Assembly (NCBI GenBank): GCA_035566435.1
Contig: DATMRF010000148.1
Span: 1 to 48,187 of the forward strand
Reading direction: 5' to 3'
From: DATMRF01 sp035566435
Lineage (GTDB): Bacteria > Verrucomicrobiota > Verrucomicrobiia > Limisphaerales > UBA8199
Length of the DNA: 48,187 bases
Position 1 is the stretch's first letter. The number at the start of each line of letters is the position of its first letter. The position numbers and the translations under genes are program-made. The notes beneath the pieces were generated by a model, which was given only the letters and a program-made list of their open reading frames with translations, did not search any database and was not told the origin of the DNA. Below are positions 1 through 8,032 of the stretch, one piece after another.

Positions 1-48
1 ACCGTCTCGTCGCCGCCTCCATCACATTTGTTCGGCCCTAGTTTCATC

Positions 49-609
49 CTAAAACTCAACACCCCGCGGAACACGATTATCTGTCACGACTTTCCAATGC
101 CACGATGCAAAGGAGTTTTCAAACGTTCGATCGCCAACACGCACATAGACCACGTCGCAGTCCTCATCATTGCTCGGGATGTAAAAATGCGCCTTCTGAC
201 CAGCGAGCTTTTCGTCGGGAAGGTTGAAATCCCGCCCAAGAGTAACGCGACCCAGAGCCACGATGTCACGACTCGCCAGGTCAAAGTCCTCCGGATACTG
301 AAGGTAATTCACCAGGAAGCCGAACTCTTCGGGTGGCATGTCATTGGGAAATCGGAGCCGGACATGTTTGGGTTCCGTTTGCATGGTTGCCAAAAAATTG
401 CTTCCCAGGCGATCTGCGTATTTCGTCTGAAATTTCTTCAGGATCTCCTTCAGCTCGGCTTCCGTCCAACCTTGCACGAGGACCTCTTTGTCATTTGCTG
501 GATCTGGCTTGAATGCCACTCGCGCTCGGCGCCCTCCAGATTTCAAGGCAGCGTAAACCATGAGACCTATTACCAGGAACGCAGCTACCGCTTGAGCCAG
601 GATTTTCAT
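49..609 (-). CDS. Hypothetical protein with N-terminal membrane anchor
   Basis: I do not recognise this 186-residue protein. Residues 3-22 form one hydrophobic stretch followed by a basic patch (GGRRAR), which suggests a single membrane anchor or uncleaved signal with the rest outside the cytoplasm. The remainder is mixed and soluble, with a central stretch rich in charged residues (about 45-75) that could be helical. It starts at an ATG at 609. It lies on the same strand as the next gene, about 100 bases downstream of that gene's end. No catalytic motif is visible and I assign no function. Codon use and an even hydrophobic pattern make a real gene likely. Confidence 0.6.
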   Translation of the reverse strand: MKILAQAVAAFLVIGLMVYAALKSGGRRARVAFKPDPANDKEVLVQGWTEAELKEILKKFQTKYADRLGSNFLATMQTEPKHVRLRFPNDMPPEEFGFLVNYLQYPEDFDLASRDIVALGRVTLGRDFNLPDEKLAGQKAHFYIPSNDEDCDVVYVRVGDRTFENSFASWHWKVVTDNRVPRGVEF

Positions 610-715
610 GCCGCGGCCGAACGTTCCGAATCAGCGAGCCCCCGCCACGAACCACTGACATGCGACTGAGGCGCAATCGCGGGCTTCGCTGAATTCGGTT
701 GGTTCGGCTTGTTTC

Positions 716-1180
716 TCACGATTGGTCACGCTTCAGATAATCCTCAATCACCGGCCATTTGTCCCGCCACTCTGAAGGAAGATCCTTCGGATAAAAGCGC
801 CTCTCCCAATTATGAGTGCCATGCGCAGAATGTGCCACGCAGGCACTGCCAACATCCTTTTTCTTGGCCACCCAATACTGTGGGCTTTCGTTCTTGCGGG
901 GTGATCCCAACCACACAAAGACCACGAATTCGTTCTCCTTCGCTCTGGTCCATTTCTCATCCGTTTCTCTCAGAATGAAGCTCTTGGCTCTGTCTGGGTG
1001 GCACGCCTTCACTTGGACGAAACAGAGCCGTGAACCGTCTTTTCTTCCTACCATGATGTCGTCATCCGAGAAGTTCTCTGGTAGCAACGCGTTCGATATG
1101 CCACGCTTGGACAGTTCCGCCGCCACATACAACTCGCCCGCGTGTCCCCCAAGCTTCTTGATCCATTGAGGCGTCTTCAT
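716..1180 (-). CDS. Small PD-(D/E)XK nuclease-like protein
   Basis: This 154-residue protein has the order of conserved residues expected of the PD-(D/E)XK nuclease fold. A glutamate sits in the first helix (GELYVAAEL, E16 or E22), an acidic pair precedes a beta strand (SDDDIMV, about 39-44), and a FVQVKA strand carries Q56-x-K58. Such short proteins resemble Holliday-junction-resolvase-like or restriction-like hypothetical families. The ATG at 1180 was chosen; a longer frame would need a TTG at 1198. There is no methyltransferase or other restriction partner nearby. The fold assignment is inferred from motif order only and the biological role is unknown. Confidence 0.55.
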   Translation of the reverse strand: MKTPQWIKKLGGHAGELYVAAELSKRGISNALLPENFSDDDIMVGRKDGSRLCFVQVKACHPDRAKSFILRETDEKWTRAKENEFVVFVWLGSPRKNESPQYWVAKKKDVGSACVAHSAHGTHNWERRFYPKDLPSEWRDKWPVIEDYLKRDQS

Positions 1181-1213
1181 CGCAATTTGGCCGAACAAGT
1201 GATTATGCAGATC

Positions 1214-1244
1214 TGGATATCATCCGGAAACGGGTGGATATCCA
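1214..1244. repeat. Short inverted repeat
   Basis: TGGATATC at 1214-1221 is answered by its exact complement GATATCCA at 1237-1244, with a 15-base spacer that itself has CCGG/GGGT-like partial pairing. It lies upstream of the nuclease-like gene, between that gene and the integrase remnant. It could be an operator or part of a mobile-element end; nothing decides between these. Confidence 0.4.
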
Positions 1245-1354
1245 AACGGCTCCCTGCCGCTAATGAATCCTTCGCATTCATCAGGAGCAACCTTTAGCTT
1301 TTGCCGGCCTTGGTGTAAAGGCAAATTCCGGCAGCTTTTTCTGCTTGCCGCCCT

Positions 1355-1705
1355 TTGGCCACTTTGGCAGAATCACCCGGGTCGGTCCAACGGGGGGTGG
1401 TATCAGCGAAAGGCGCTGCCAGGCAAGAAGTTCCCGCAGACACTTGCGCCGCCTTCGAGCGGCAGTTCGACCGTGCAAAGGTTCCCGCAGGCCGACGTCC
1501 AGATTACCACAAGTGGGTGCGCTTCTACCTGGACTTCTGCCACAAATACGGCCACTCCCCCGCCCTGCCCACCAGCCTGGGCCCCTTCCTCACCAACACA
1601 GATCCGGGCCGGGCCGCCTCGTAGCAGCAGGAATACCGCGACCTGGAAGCCTCAATTCGACTGCGCAATTACTCCAACAACACGCTGGCAGCCTACCCTG
1701 CACCG
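1355..1705 (+). pseudogene. Remnant of an integron-type tyrosine recombinase
   Basis: The frame starting at 1355 encodes a stretch typical of the N-terminal arm and SAM-like domain of integron integrases: FERQFDRAKVPAGRRPDYHK followed by WVRFYLDFCHKYGHSP. A TAG at 1622-1624 interrupts it. The same frame resumes with EYRDLEASIRLRNYSNNTLA, which matches the usual core-binding start (LRNYSxxTxxAY) of tyrosine recombinases. After about 1705 the similarity is lost, so the catalytic domain with its R-H-R-Y residues is absent. The gene is clearly inactive. The family is inferred from remembered motif patterns. It marks a past site-specific recombination unit at this edge of the window. Confidence 0.6.
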
Positions 1706-1754
1706 GGGCTGGGACGGGCACGGCCTCATGGCGAACCTGTTGGCGCGGAGTTCC

Positions 1755-1777
1755 GGGGACGTGGCCGTCCCCGCCCC
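1755..1777. repeat. GC-rich palindromic repeat, copy 1
   Basis: The palindrome-containing word GGGGACGTGGCCGTCCCC followed by GCCCC occurs here and again, identical over 23 bases, at 13129-13151. The core GGGGACG/CGTCCCC can fold into a hairpin. This copy lies in the decayed integrase tail. Confidence 0.7.
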
Positions 1778-1877
1778 AGTTCAAGGGTTCTAAGCGCGAG
1801 ATTTGCATTATGATCTTTGCGTCATTTCAGTTTTGCTACGGCCAAGACAGGAGAGAGGCTAAAGTGTGAAGTAACGA

Positions 1878-2567
1878 TTAGCTCACCGATGGCGGCCCGC
1901 CACCGACTTCCGAATTGCCGATCCGCTTGGCTGGGCCGCCATTCGGTGCAGCGCCGGGTTCGGTGTCGATTATCTTGAACCTGTCCCTGCCGTTACCCCC
2001 ATACGGTTCATTCTCGTATGGAATGGAGATCGCGTGGAACCAACAGGTCGCCTCGGAAGCGTACTTCTCGTGCCAGACTTGGACCAGCGGGCTGAAAGCT
2101 GGAATCACGTGGAATACAAACTCACCCACCGCTGCGAGTAGCCACGCCTCGAACGTCAGATCGTCCTGGTAATTGGCATACAGCGCGTCACATCGCTTCC
2201 GAAAATCCACGTGGTCCTGATTCCTCCACTCGCAGTACTCAATCGTCTGAAGGTCACCTTGAACATGAGCGCAGGTGGCTTTCAAGCCTTCATCGATCTT
2301 CGACGGCTCGAAGTGCAGGCACCATTCTAGATATCGTGCGACACAGTGTACCGGATCGTACAGGGCTATGGCGGGATGCTCACCCGAGCCGCCTCCGATC
2401 ACGATGGCTCCTCTCGGCACAACAGGAAGAATCAGGTGCTTGGGTATTTGGTGTCGATCTTGTGGATTCCGATGGCCCAAGGAGCAGTTGTCCTCCAGCA
2501 ACTGGTAGATAGGAACTCCCAGCAACATGCCGATTCGCAAATGTCTGCTGGTGTCAATTGCGCTCAT
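1878..2567 (-). CDS. Hypothetical protein
   Basis: I do not recognise this 229-residue protein. It has no signal peptide or membrane segment and is rich in Trp, Tyr, Cys and His, for example RYLEWCLHFEP and ATCWFHAISIPY. The ATG at 2567 is preferred; a longer reading would need a TTG at 2588. The C-terminus is Gly/Pro-rich and low in complexity. It is the last minus-strand gene before the 1-kb gene-free spacer ahead of the cytochrome cluster. Its even composition suggests a genuine gene, but no function can be given. Confidence 0.5.
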   Translation of the reverse strand: MSAIDTSRHLRIGMLLGVPIYQLLEDNCSLGHRNPQDRHQIPKHLILPVVPRGAIVIGGGSGEHPAIALYDPVHCVARYLEWCLHFEPSKIDEGLKATCAHVQGDLQTIEYCEWRNQDHVDFRKRCDALYANYQDDLTFEAWLLAAVGEFVFHVIPAFSPLVQVWHEKYASEATCWFHAISIPYENEPYGGNGRDRFKIIDTEPGAAPNGGPAKRIGNSEVGGGPPSVS

Positions 2568-2826
2568 ACCTGAGGTTTCACGGAACAATTAATGGGCGTC
2601 ATATTAGACGCATTGTAAGGCGTCATGGGATTTGGCTGGGAGATTGTAATTTGCTGATCCATAGGAGCTTGTGGGTCTTTCTGGTTCTGCTATCGAAAAA
2701 GCAAAGGCGACAGTCCGTGGCGCGGGCGGGCGTCGCTTAGATTCTCCTACGGTCATGGGTTTAGCAAAGCAGTTGGACCGATTATTGTCAAGGGATTTCA
2801 TGGGGCGGCACGGGGTGGGACGGGGT

Positions 2827-2850
2827 GGTTGATAGTTGATAGTTGATAGC
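2827..2850. repeat. TTGATAG word array
   Basis: GTTGATA repeats three times in tandem (period 8). Related arrays lie at 15326-15355 and 31735-31764. Confidence 0.7.
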
Positions 2851-3170
2851 CGGAAGAGCCAGGCGGGCGCGGTGACGAGGACGAGAAGCGACGGCGGGAC
2901 GGAGGCCGGGGGGGGACACTCTTCACGAGGCTGCCTTGAGCGGGGCGCATTCCCGTAACACGTTTTGTGGCCCTATATAGTATGACAGCAGCGATTTAAA
3001 AATAGAACCACCGAACCAATATGAAAACCTCAGCCACCGCCTCCCGCCCTCAGTGTTCTGTGCTCGGTCCCGAGCACCTGTCCCCTGTGCTCAAGTTGGC
3101 CGCTGGAACCCATGCCGACGCCTTCACCTCCAGCCAAAACCCGTGCGCCACTGAACCGCGCCGCGAGCTG

Positions 3171-3220
3171 TTCAACTGGTTCCGACCGGTTCACAGCGGT
3201 TACAACCGGTTCAAACCGGA
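3171..3220. repeat. ACCGGTT word cluster
   Basis: Four to five variants of the self-complementary word ACCGGTT (ACTGGTTCC, ACCGGTTCA, GCGGTTACA, ACCGGTTCA, ACCGGA) follow each other within 50 bases. This could be a degenerate repeat or a multi-site operator. Confidence 0.5.
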
Positions 3221-3618
3221 TAAAGCTATAAAGTGGGGGGGTGCGTGCCCCGGCAGGGGATCCGTAATACAATCCCACAACTTCGCGAACGGACGAGAAG
3301 GATTTGGAGAACGGGGCCGAGATGAAGCCTGAACATCGAACCTTGAACGCGGGGTTTCGATTAGAGACTCCTAACGTCGTCTCCTGCAATGAGACCGGGC
3401 GGCGGATCGATTACGAGGACGGGGACGAGGACGATTTGTAGGCTATAGCCGACAACGATGGCGCCCAGGTACGGTCGAAGTGGCTGCCGTGTGTCACGCG
3501 CTCACCCAGCGCATACGAAAACCTTATCAAAACGGCGTCCAGTGTACAAATTTTAATGTTGCCGGAACAAAAAACGGTAACTGTTGGGCAAAGGATGTAA
3601 GGCGGCTTGCCGAGGGAT

Positions 3619-3635
3619 GGCGGCATCATGCCGCC
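3619..3635 (+). promoter_or_regulatory. Palindrome abutting the first start codon of the cytochrome cluster
   Basis: GGCGGCAT-C-ATGCCGCC is a perfect 8-base-arm palindrome that ends three bases before the ATG at 3639. In RNA it would form a very short-looped or intermolecular helix directly at the ribosome-binding position, and no Shine-Dalgarno sequence lies between it and the ATG. It may be a repressor half-site pair or a translation-control element. Confidence 0.4.
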
Positions 3636-3638
3636 GAC

Positions 3639-4286
3639 ATGACGGACACCGCCAAAGGCCAGTGGGTGCTGACTGTTTTAAGCCTGTCGTTTCTGGGGCT
3701 TAGCGCGGCCTTTTACATGGATCTCTGGGGGCATCCAGCGAAATCCCCCGCGATCCCGCTGGTGGATACCAACTTCATCAGCACCGCGACGGCGCGAGTG
3801 TCGGCGGCCGATTTGGTCAAGTCCGGCGGCGATACGTCGGATTTCGATTGCTACACCTGCCACGAGAAGAACAAGCCGCTAAAGCTCAAGCTCGATGCCG
3901 ACGGGGATGTGGTGGTGCCGAAGGAGCATCAGAACATCGTGATGGCGCATGGGCGGCATCATCGGAACAACAACTGTTTCAACTGCCACGACGAGAACAA
4001 CCTCGAGGCGCTGCAGACCCGCGACGGCAGGCACCTGAAGATTGTGGAGAGCCCGGCGCTGTGCGGCAGTTGCCACGGCCCGACGTATCGGGATTGGGAG
4101 GCGGGCGTGCACGGGCGCACGAGCGGCTTTTGGAAGCGCGAGCTGGGACCCATCGACCGGAAGGTTTGCACGTCCTGTCACAACCCCCATTCGCCGGCGT
4201 TTCCGTCGCGGCAACCCGCGCCGGGGCCGCACCCGCTGCATCCGCTCAATTTAACCGCGCAGCACGCGGAGAACGGAGAGAAGTAA
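3639..4286 (+). CDS. Membrane-anchored tetraheme c-type cytochrome
   Basis: This 215-residue protein has one N-terminal membrane helix (about residues 9-30) and four CxxCH heme sites: CYTCH (71-75), CFNCH (113-117), CGSCH (142-146) and CTSCH (177-181). It should sit on the periplasmic face and accept electrons from the ferredoxin/NrfD pair encoded right behind it, as in Nrf, Hmc, Qrc and alternative-complex-III systems. An in-frame reading back to 3480 lacks cytochrome character, so the ATG at 3639 just before the hydrophobic helix was chosen. Its stop codon is followed immediately by the ATG of the ferredoxin gene. The spacing of the last two hemes resembles the doubled-CXXCH families. Exact redox partners are inferred from context. 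Confidence 0.85.
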   Translation: MTDTAKGQWVLTVLSLSFLGLSAAFYMDLWGHPAKSPAIPLVDTNFISTATARVSAADLVKSGGDTSDFDCYTCHEKNKPLKLKLDADGDVVVPKEHQNIVMAHGRHHRNNNCFNCHDENNLEALQTRDGRHLKIVESPALCGSCHGPTYRDWEAGVHGRTSGFWKRELGPIDRKVCTSCHNPHSPAFPSRQPAPGPHPLHPLNLTAQHAENGEK

Positions 4287-5234
4287 ATGGCTGACGCGAA
4301 ATATCCCGGTGCCGGTCCGGCTCCCGCCGAGACCTCCCGGCGCAGTTTCCTGCGCACGTCGGCGGTGCTGGCCTCGGGCATCGCCGCGCTGGCCACCAGC
4401 CTGGCGCCGCTGCGCGAGCTCACCGATTACACTTCGGTGGAGAGATTCCTGCAGAAGCACTACAAGGAATTGAATCCCGAGGAGATGCAGAAGGTCCTGG
4501 ACCGCATCACCCGCGAGGTGGAGAAGCAGTACCAGGTGCGCCCGCACGTGCGCGATTACAAGCCGATGGACGGCGTCGAGTATGTGTATTGCCTGAACCT
4601 GACTCGCTGCATCGGCTGCCGCAAATGCGTGCATGCGTGCGTCGCCGAAAACAACCAGTCGCGCGACCCGGAGATCCAATACATCCGGGTGCTCAAGATG
4701 CCGCACGGCTCGCTCGATATGGAGAAGGGCGACCACAATTACGCGCCGGCATTCGTCCCCGAGAAGGGCTTCTTCTACATGCCGGTCCAGTGCCAGCAAT
4801 GCAAGAACCCGCCCTGCGTGAAAGTGTGCCCGGTCAAAGCCACCTGGCAGGAGCCCGATGGCATCACCGTCATCGACTATGACTGGTGCATCGGCTGCCG
4901 CTACTGCGAAGCCGCCTGCCCCTATTTTGCCCGGCGGTTCAACTGGACCAAACCGTCGATTCCCAAAGACAAGCTCAACCCGGAAATGTCGTACCTGGGC
5001 AACCGGCCGCGCCGGCAGGGCGTGATGGAGAAATGCCATTTCTGCATCCAGCGCACCCGCGCCGGCAAATATCCCGCGTGCCTCGAAGTGTGCCCCGCCG
5101 GGGCGCGGAAGTTCGGCAATGTCCTGGACCCGGAGAGCGAAGTGGCGTACATCCTGCGGACCAAGCGGGTCTTTATCCAGTTGAAAGAGGAACTCGGCAC
5201 CTCACCGCGGTTCTTCTACTACTTTGACGTATGA
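4287..5234 (+). CDS. Tat-exported four-cluster [4Fe-4S] ferredoxin subunit
   Basis: This 315-residue protein begins with a twin-arginine signal (SRRSFLRTSA at 17-26, then a hydrophobic run). It carries four cysteine groups of the NrfC/PsrB/HmcB family: CIGCRKCVHAC (108-118), CQQCKNPPCVKVC (169-181), CIGCRYCEAAC (201-211), and a CHFC group with later CLEVC. Each group can ligate a [4Fe-4S] cluster, giving a wire between the membrane quinol protein and the heme subunit. The gene abuts the upstream cytochrome and overlaps the next gene (ATGA at 5231-5234), which indicates translational coupling. A second, shorter paralogue lies at 8825-9634. Confidence 0.92.
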   Translation: MADAKYPGAGPAPAETSRRSFLRTSAVLASGIAALATSLAPLRELTDYTSVERFLQKHYKELNPEEMQKVLDRITREVEKQYQVRPHVRDYKPMDGVEYVYCLNLTRCIGCRKCVHACVAENNQSRDPEIQYIRVLKMPHGSLDMEKGDHNYAPAFVPEKGFFYMPVQCQQCKNPPCVKVCPVKATWQEPDGITVIDYDWCIGCRYCEAACPYFARRFNWTKPSIPKDKLNPEMSYLGNRPRRQGVMEKCHFCIQRTRAGKYPACLEVCPAGARKFGNVLDPESEVAYILRTKRVFIQLKEELGTSPRFFYYFDV

Positions 5235-6523
5235 GCCTGACCACGAAAACCAGGAATTATTTCGTGTTCATTTGGCGCTGCGCCCGCATCGCGTTCGACG
5301 GGGACTGGCGCTACTACGCCTGGATGGGTTTCCTCAGCATCTTCATCTTCCTCGGAATTAACGCCTACGCGAAGCAGTTCGTCCACGGGCTGATCACCAC
5401 CGGCATGAGCGACCAGGTTTCCTGGGGAGTTTATATCGCCAATTTCACGTTCATCGTCGGCGTTGCCGCCGCGGCCGCAATGCTGGTCATCCCGGTTTAT
5501 ATCTATAACAACAAAGAACTGCACGACTTGGTGATTTTCGGCGAACTGCTCGCCGTCGCCGCCATTCTGATGTGCCTGGCGTTTGTCACCGTGGACCTCG
5601 GGCGGCCGGACCGCTTTTGGCATCTGATTCCGGGTGTCGGCAAATTCAACTTTCCCGGGTCGATGCTGAGCTGGGACGTCATCGTGCTGAACGGTTACCT
5701 GCTGCTGAACGTGCATATCTGCGGCTACCTGCTCTACTGCCGCTACATCGGCAAGCGGCCCGCCACGTGGTTTTATATCCCGTTTGTGTTTGTCGCGATT
5801 GTGTGGGCGGTGTCGATCCATACCGTAACGGCGTTTCTCTATGTGGGCCTGGGCGGGCGGCCGTTTTGGAATTCCTCGATTGTCGGGCCGCGCTTCCTGG
5901 CTTCGGCGTTCACGGCCGGGCCGGCGCTGATCATTCTGGCGCTGCAGATCATCCGGCGCGTCACCGAATACCGCATCAGCGACAAGGCGTTGCTGACGCT
6001 GCGCAGCATCGTGCAGGTGTCGATGCTCATCAACGTGTTCCTGCTGGCGAACGAAATTTTCAAGGAATTCTACACGCGCACGTCGCACGTCGCGTCGTCC
6101 AAGTACCTCCTGTTCGGGCTGCACGGCTACCACGCGCTGGTGCCGTGGATCTGGACGGCGATCGCGTTCAACTTCATTTCGATGGCGCTGCTGGTGCTGC
6201 CGTTGAGCAAGAGCATCAAATACCTGAACGCGGCGTGCGTGCTGGCCATCGTGGGCATCTGGATTGAAAAAGGCATGGGCCTGGTGGTGCCCGGGTTCAT
6301 TCCCACGCCGCTGGGCGAGATGGTGGAGTATTCGCCCTCGCTCAACGAAACGCTGGTGTGCCTGGGGATTTGGGCGTTCGGGTTGCTTTGCTACACGGTG
6401 TTCCTGCGGATGTCGATTCCCATCCTTCAGGGCAAGCTTTGCCAGGCCAACGAAGGGAAAAACGGCCTGGCGCCGGCGCTCGAACCTGCCTCTGTCACTT
6501 ATGAGCAAGCAGCTTACCATTGA
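5231..6523 (+). CDS. NrfD-type polytopic quinol:electron-carrier membrane subunit
   Basis: This 430-residue, very hydrophobic protein has about ten predicted helices, which fits the long NrfD branch (HmcC, QrcD, ActC) better than the eight-helix PsrC/NrfD form. Typical elements include a first helix after RYYAWMGFLSIFI and the conserved DLGRPDRFW motif after helix 3. The protein should bind menaquinol and pass electrons to the ferredoxin encoded just upstream. It overlaps its neighbours at both ends: 4 bases with the ferredoxin gene and 23 bases with the small gene that follows. Whether it also moves protons, as proposed for some relatives, cannot be read from the sequence. Confidence 0.9.
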   Translation: MSLTTKTRNYFVFIWRCARIAFDGDWRYYAWMGFLSIFIFLGINAYAKQFVHGLITTGMSDQVSWGVYIANFTFIVGVAAAAAMLVIPVYIYNNKELHDLVIFGELLAVAAILMCLAFVTVDLGRPDRFWHLIPGVGKFNFPGSMLSWDVIVLNGYLLLNVHICGYLLYCRYIGKRPATWFYIPFVFVAIVWAVSIHTVTAFLYVGLGGRPFWNSSIVGPRFLASAFTAGPALIILALQIIRRVTEYRISDKALLTLRSIVQVSMLINVFLLANEIFKEFYTRTSHVASSKYLLFGLHGYHALVPWIWTAIAFNFISMALLVLPLSKSIKYLNAACVLAIVGIWIEKGMGLVVPGFIPTPLGEMVEYSPSLNETLVCLGIWAFGLLCYTVFLRMSIPILQGKLCQANEGKNGLAPALEPASVTYEQAAYH

Positions 6524-6953
6524 CGATGCTCGGCAGTCGCTCAACGCGCATCTCGCGTTCAAGGGCGCGGAGGTCCGGGAGAAGTACGGGCCGCAGCTCG
6601 GCTGGGACGACCTGCTCCGCCTGCTCGAAGACCGGACCTGTGTCCGGTATCCGTGCGAGGTCCGGTTTGATGGTGGGCCGCTGCTGGCGGGGGAATTCGC
6701 GCATCCGGTCGCCAAAGGACAGGCGCCGGAGGACGGTTTCACAATTTGCGTCCACCCGGTCTTTGAGAACCAATTGGACCGGGTGCCATCGCTGGTGCTC
6801 TACCAACTCGTACTGGTCAATTACGGTGAATTCGCCTCGGCTGACGACGCCGAGACGTTTGGGTCCACGGCGCTGGGGATCTCGAAAGACGATTACTACG
6901 AGGCGCTCTGCGAGCTGGCCGACCTGGTCGCCCCGTGTACCACCACTGCATGA
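6501..6953 (+). CDS. Conserved-looking hypothetical soluble protein
   Basis: This 150-residue protein starts at an ATG (6501) inside the last 23 bases of the NrfD gene, so it is probably translated by coupling. It is acidic and soluble, with no signal peptide, heme site or metal-binding cysteine cluster. Its N-terminal part (MSKQLTIDDARQSLNAHL) looks helical, and its middle carries the phrase YPCEVRF. Position suggests an assembly factor or cytoplasmic accessory of the NrfD module, but that is only an inference from location. I do not recognise the family. Confidence 0.7.
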   Translation: MSKQLTIDDARQSLNAHLAFKGAEVREKYGPQLGWDDLLRLLEDRTCVRYPCEVRFDGGPLLAGEFAHPVAKGQAPEDGFTICVHPVFENQLDRVPSLVLYQLVLVNYGEFASADDAETFGSTALGISKDDYYEALCELADLVAPCTTTA

Positions 6954-7233
6954 CATGGCTAATTCACACACGCGACAATGTCGCGACAGCAGCGGCCGTA
7001 ACGCAGGTTTCTCCCGCGTCGCGGGACCGTATCGCGGGTTGCCAAACCTGCGGACGCCACCAGCACTTCAATGCTTTGCCGACTTGGAAGTCGGCGATAC
7101 AGCAGGTTTGGAAACCTGCGCTACGGGCAGCGGTGCGAAACATCCGTGCATGAAGGACGCACTCCCGCTAACCCAACCGGCTTTTGCTCGCGCTGAGCAA
7201 ATTGAAAACAAGCAACAAAAAGAACAATAAAAC
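6954..7233. repeat. Spacer with two palindromic repeats
   Basis: GCCGACTT-GG-AAGTCGGC (7078-7095) and GCAGGTTT-GG-AAACCTGC (7102-7119) are adjacent perfect hairpins of the type scattered through verrucomicrobial genomes. A weaker copy of the second motif spans about 7003-7052. No gene is seen. The hairpins could attenuate or protect the polycistronic message. Confidence 0.65.
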
Positions 7234-7560
7234 ATGAATAAGATGATCCTCACGGCCGTGGCCGCGCTCGCGCTCACCGCGCTTTCCGCCTCGGCAGCCG
7301 ACGCAAAACAAACCTGGGAAACGACCTGCGCCAAGTGCCACGGGGCGGATGGCAAAGGCGACACCAAAATGGGCAAGAAGCTCGAAATCAAAGACCTGAC
7401 CGACGCGAAATTGCAGGCGACGCTTAAGGACGGCGACATGCTCAAAGCCATCAAGGAAGGCGTCAAAGACGGCGAAAAGCTCAAGATGAAGGCCGCAGAA
7501 GGCCTAAGCGACGACGACATGAAGGCCCTCGTAGCCCACGTCCGTAGCCTGAAGAAGTAG
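7234..7560 (+). CDS. Periplasmic Lys-rich monoheme cytochrome c, copy 1
   Basis: This 108-residue protein has a cleavable signal peptide (hydrophobic run ending ASAADA at about 18-23), one heme site CAKCH in the phrase CAKCHGADGKGDTK, and a likely distal methionine in KLKMKAAEGLSDDDM. It is a class I cytochrome c of small size. The mature part is rich in lysine and aspartate. Two close paralogues lie at 7651-7977 and 10978-11307, each downstream of or between the quinol-oxidising modules. They are therefore plausible soluble acceptors for those complexes, with docking governed by the charged surface. Confidence 0.9.
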   Translation: MNKMILTAVAALALTALSASAADAKQTWETTCAKCHGADGKGDTKMGKKLEIKDLTDAKLQATLKDGDMLKAIKEGVKDGEKLKMKAAEGLSDDDMKALVAHVRSLKK

Positions 7561-7650
7561 GTTTTTGGCTGGTCAAGGCCCGGCGACGCGGCCATTTTTG
7601 AATAAACCAGGTTATCAGACATCTAACAGGTTAACGGGCAACTATAGTCT

Positions 7651-7977
7651 ATGAAAAAACTAATCGTAGTCAGTCTCGCCTTGCTGACGGTGGGTGCGGT
7701 CTCGGTTCGCGCCGCCGACGCCAAGGAACTCTGGGAAAAGAATTGCACCAAATGCCATGGAGAAGATGGCAAGGGCAAAACCAAGATGGGCGAAAAACTG
7801 GGCGTCAAGGATTACACGGACGCCAAGGTCCAGGCCGACCTCAAGGACGATGCCCTGACCAAAGCCATCAAAGAAGGCGTCAAGGACGGCGACAAGACCA
7901 AGATGAAGGCCTTCAGCAATTTGAGCGATGACGAAGTCAAAGCTCTGGTTGCGCATATTCGCTCGTTCAAGAAGTAG
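7651..7977 (+). CDS. Periplasmic Lys-rich monoheme cytochrome c, copy 2
   Basis: This is a 108-residue paralogue of the upstream cytochrome. It has a signal peptide ending near VRAADA, heme site CTKCH (CTKCHGEDGKGKTKMGEKL), and candidate distal Met in KTKMKAFSNLSDDE. The two copies are collinear along their whole mature length and of identical size, which indicates a tandem duplication. A strong intrinsic terminator follows 29 bases after the stop, so the transcript from the first module probably ends here. Its likely role is electron shuttling between the membrane module and a further reductase or oxidase. Confidence 0.9.
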   Translation: MKKLIVVSLALLTVGAVSVRAADAKELWEKNCTKCHGEDGKGKTKMGEKLGVKDYTDAKVQADLKDDALTKAIKEGVKDGDKTKMKAFSNLSDDEVKALVAHIRSFKK

Positions 7978-8006
7978 TCCTGCTCCAGGGATTTGGTTGT
8001 TTTCAC

Positions 8007-8032
8007 GGGGAGCCGTTTGGCTCCCCCTTTTT
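8007..8032 (+). terminator. Intrinsic terminator after the second cytochrome c
   Basis: GGGGAGCC-GTTT-GGCTCCCC is a perfect 8-pair GC-rich stem with a 4-base loop, followed by CTTTTTC. This is a classic Rho-independent terminator closing the first transcription unit of the cluster. Confidence 0.88.

Larger units (their letters stand above)
2568..3638. other. Gene-free spacer with short-word repeats
   Basis: No convincing gene is seen. The stretch holds a TTGATAG word array (2827-2850), GAGGACG-type low-complexity patches (about 2871-2886 and 3411-3437), and a cluster of ACCGGTT words (3171-3220). It presumably includes the promoter of the electron-transfer cluster near its right end, but I could not identify convincing -35/-10 boxes. 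Several open frames of 60-120 codons on both strands have no protein-like composition and were left out. Confidence 0.55.

Noticed and set aside
3030..3389. A 119-codon minus-strand frame in the spacer
   Set aside because: It spans the ACCGGTT word cluster and has no protein-like pattern or start signal.
5219..6742. A 507-codon minus-strand frame opposite the first NrfD gene
   Set aside because: The sense strand encodes a clear polytopic membrane protein; the antisense is Arg/Gln/His-rich and has no domain.
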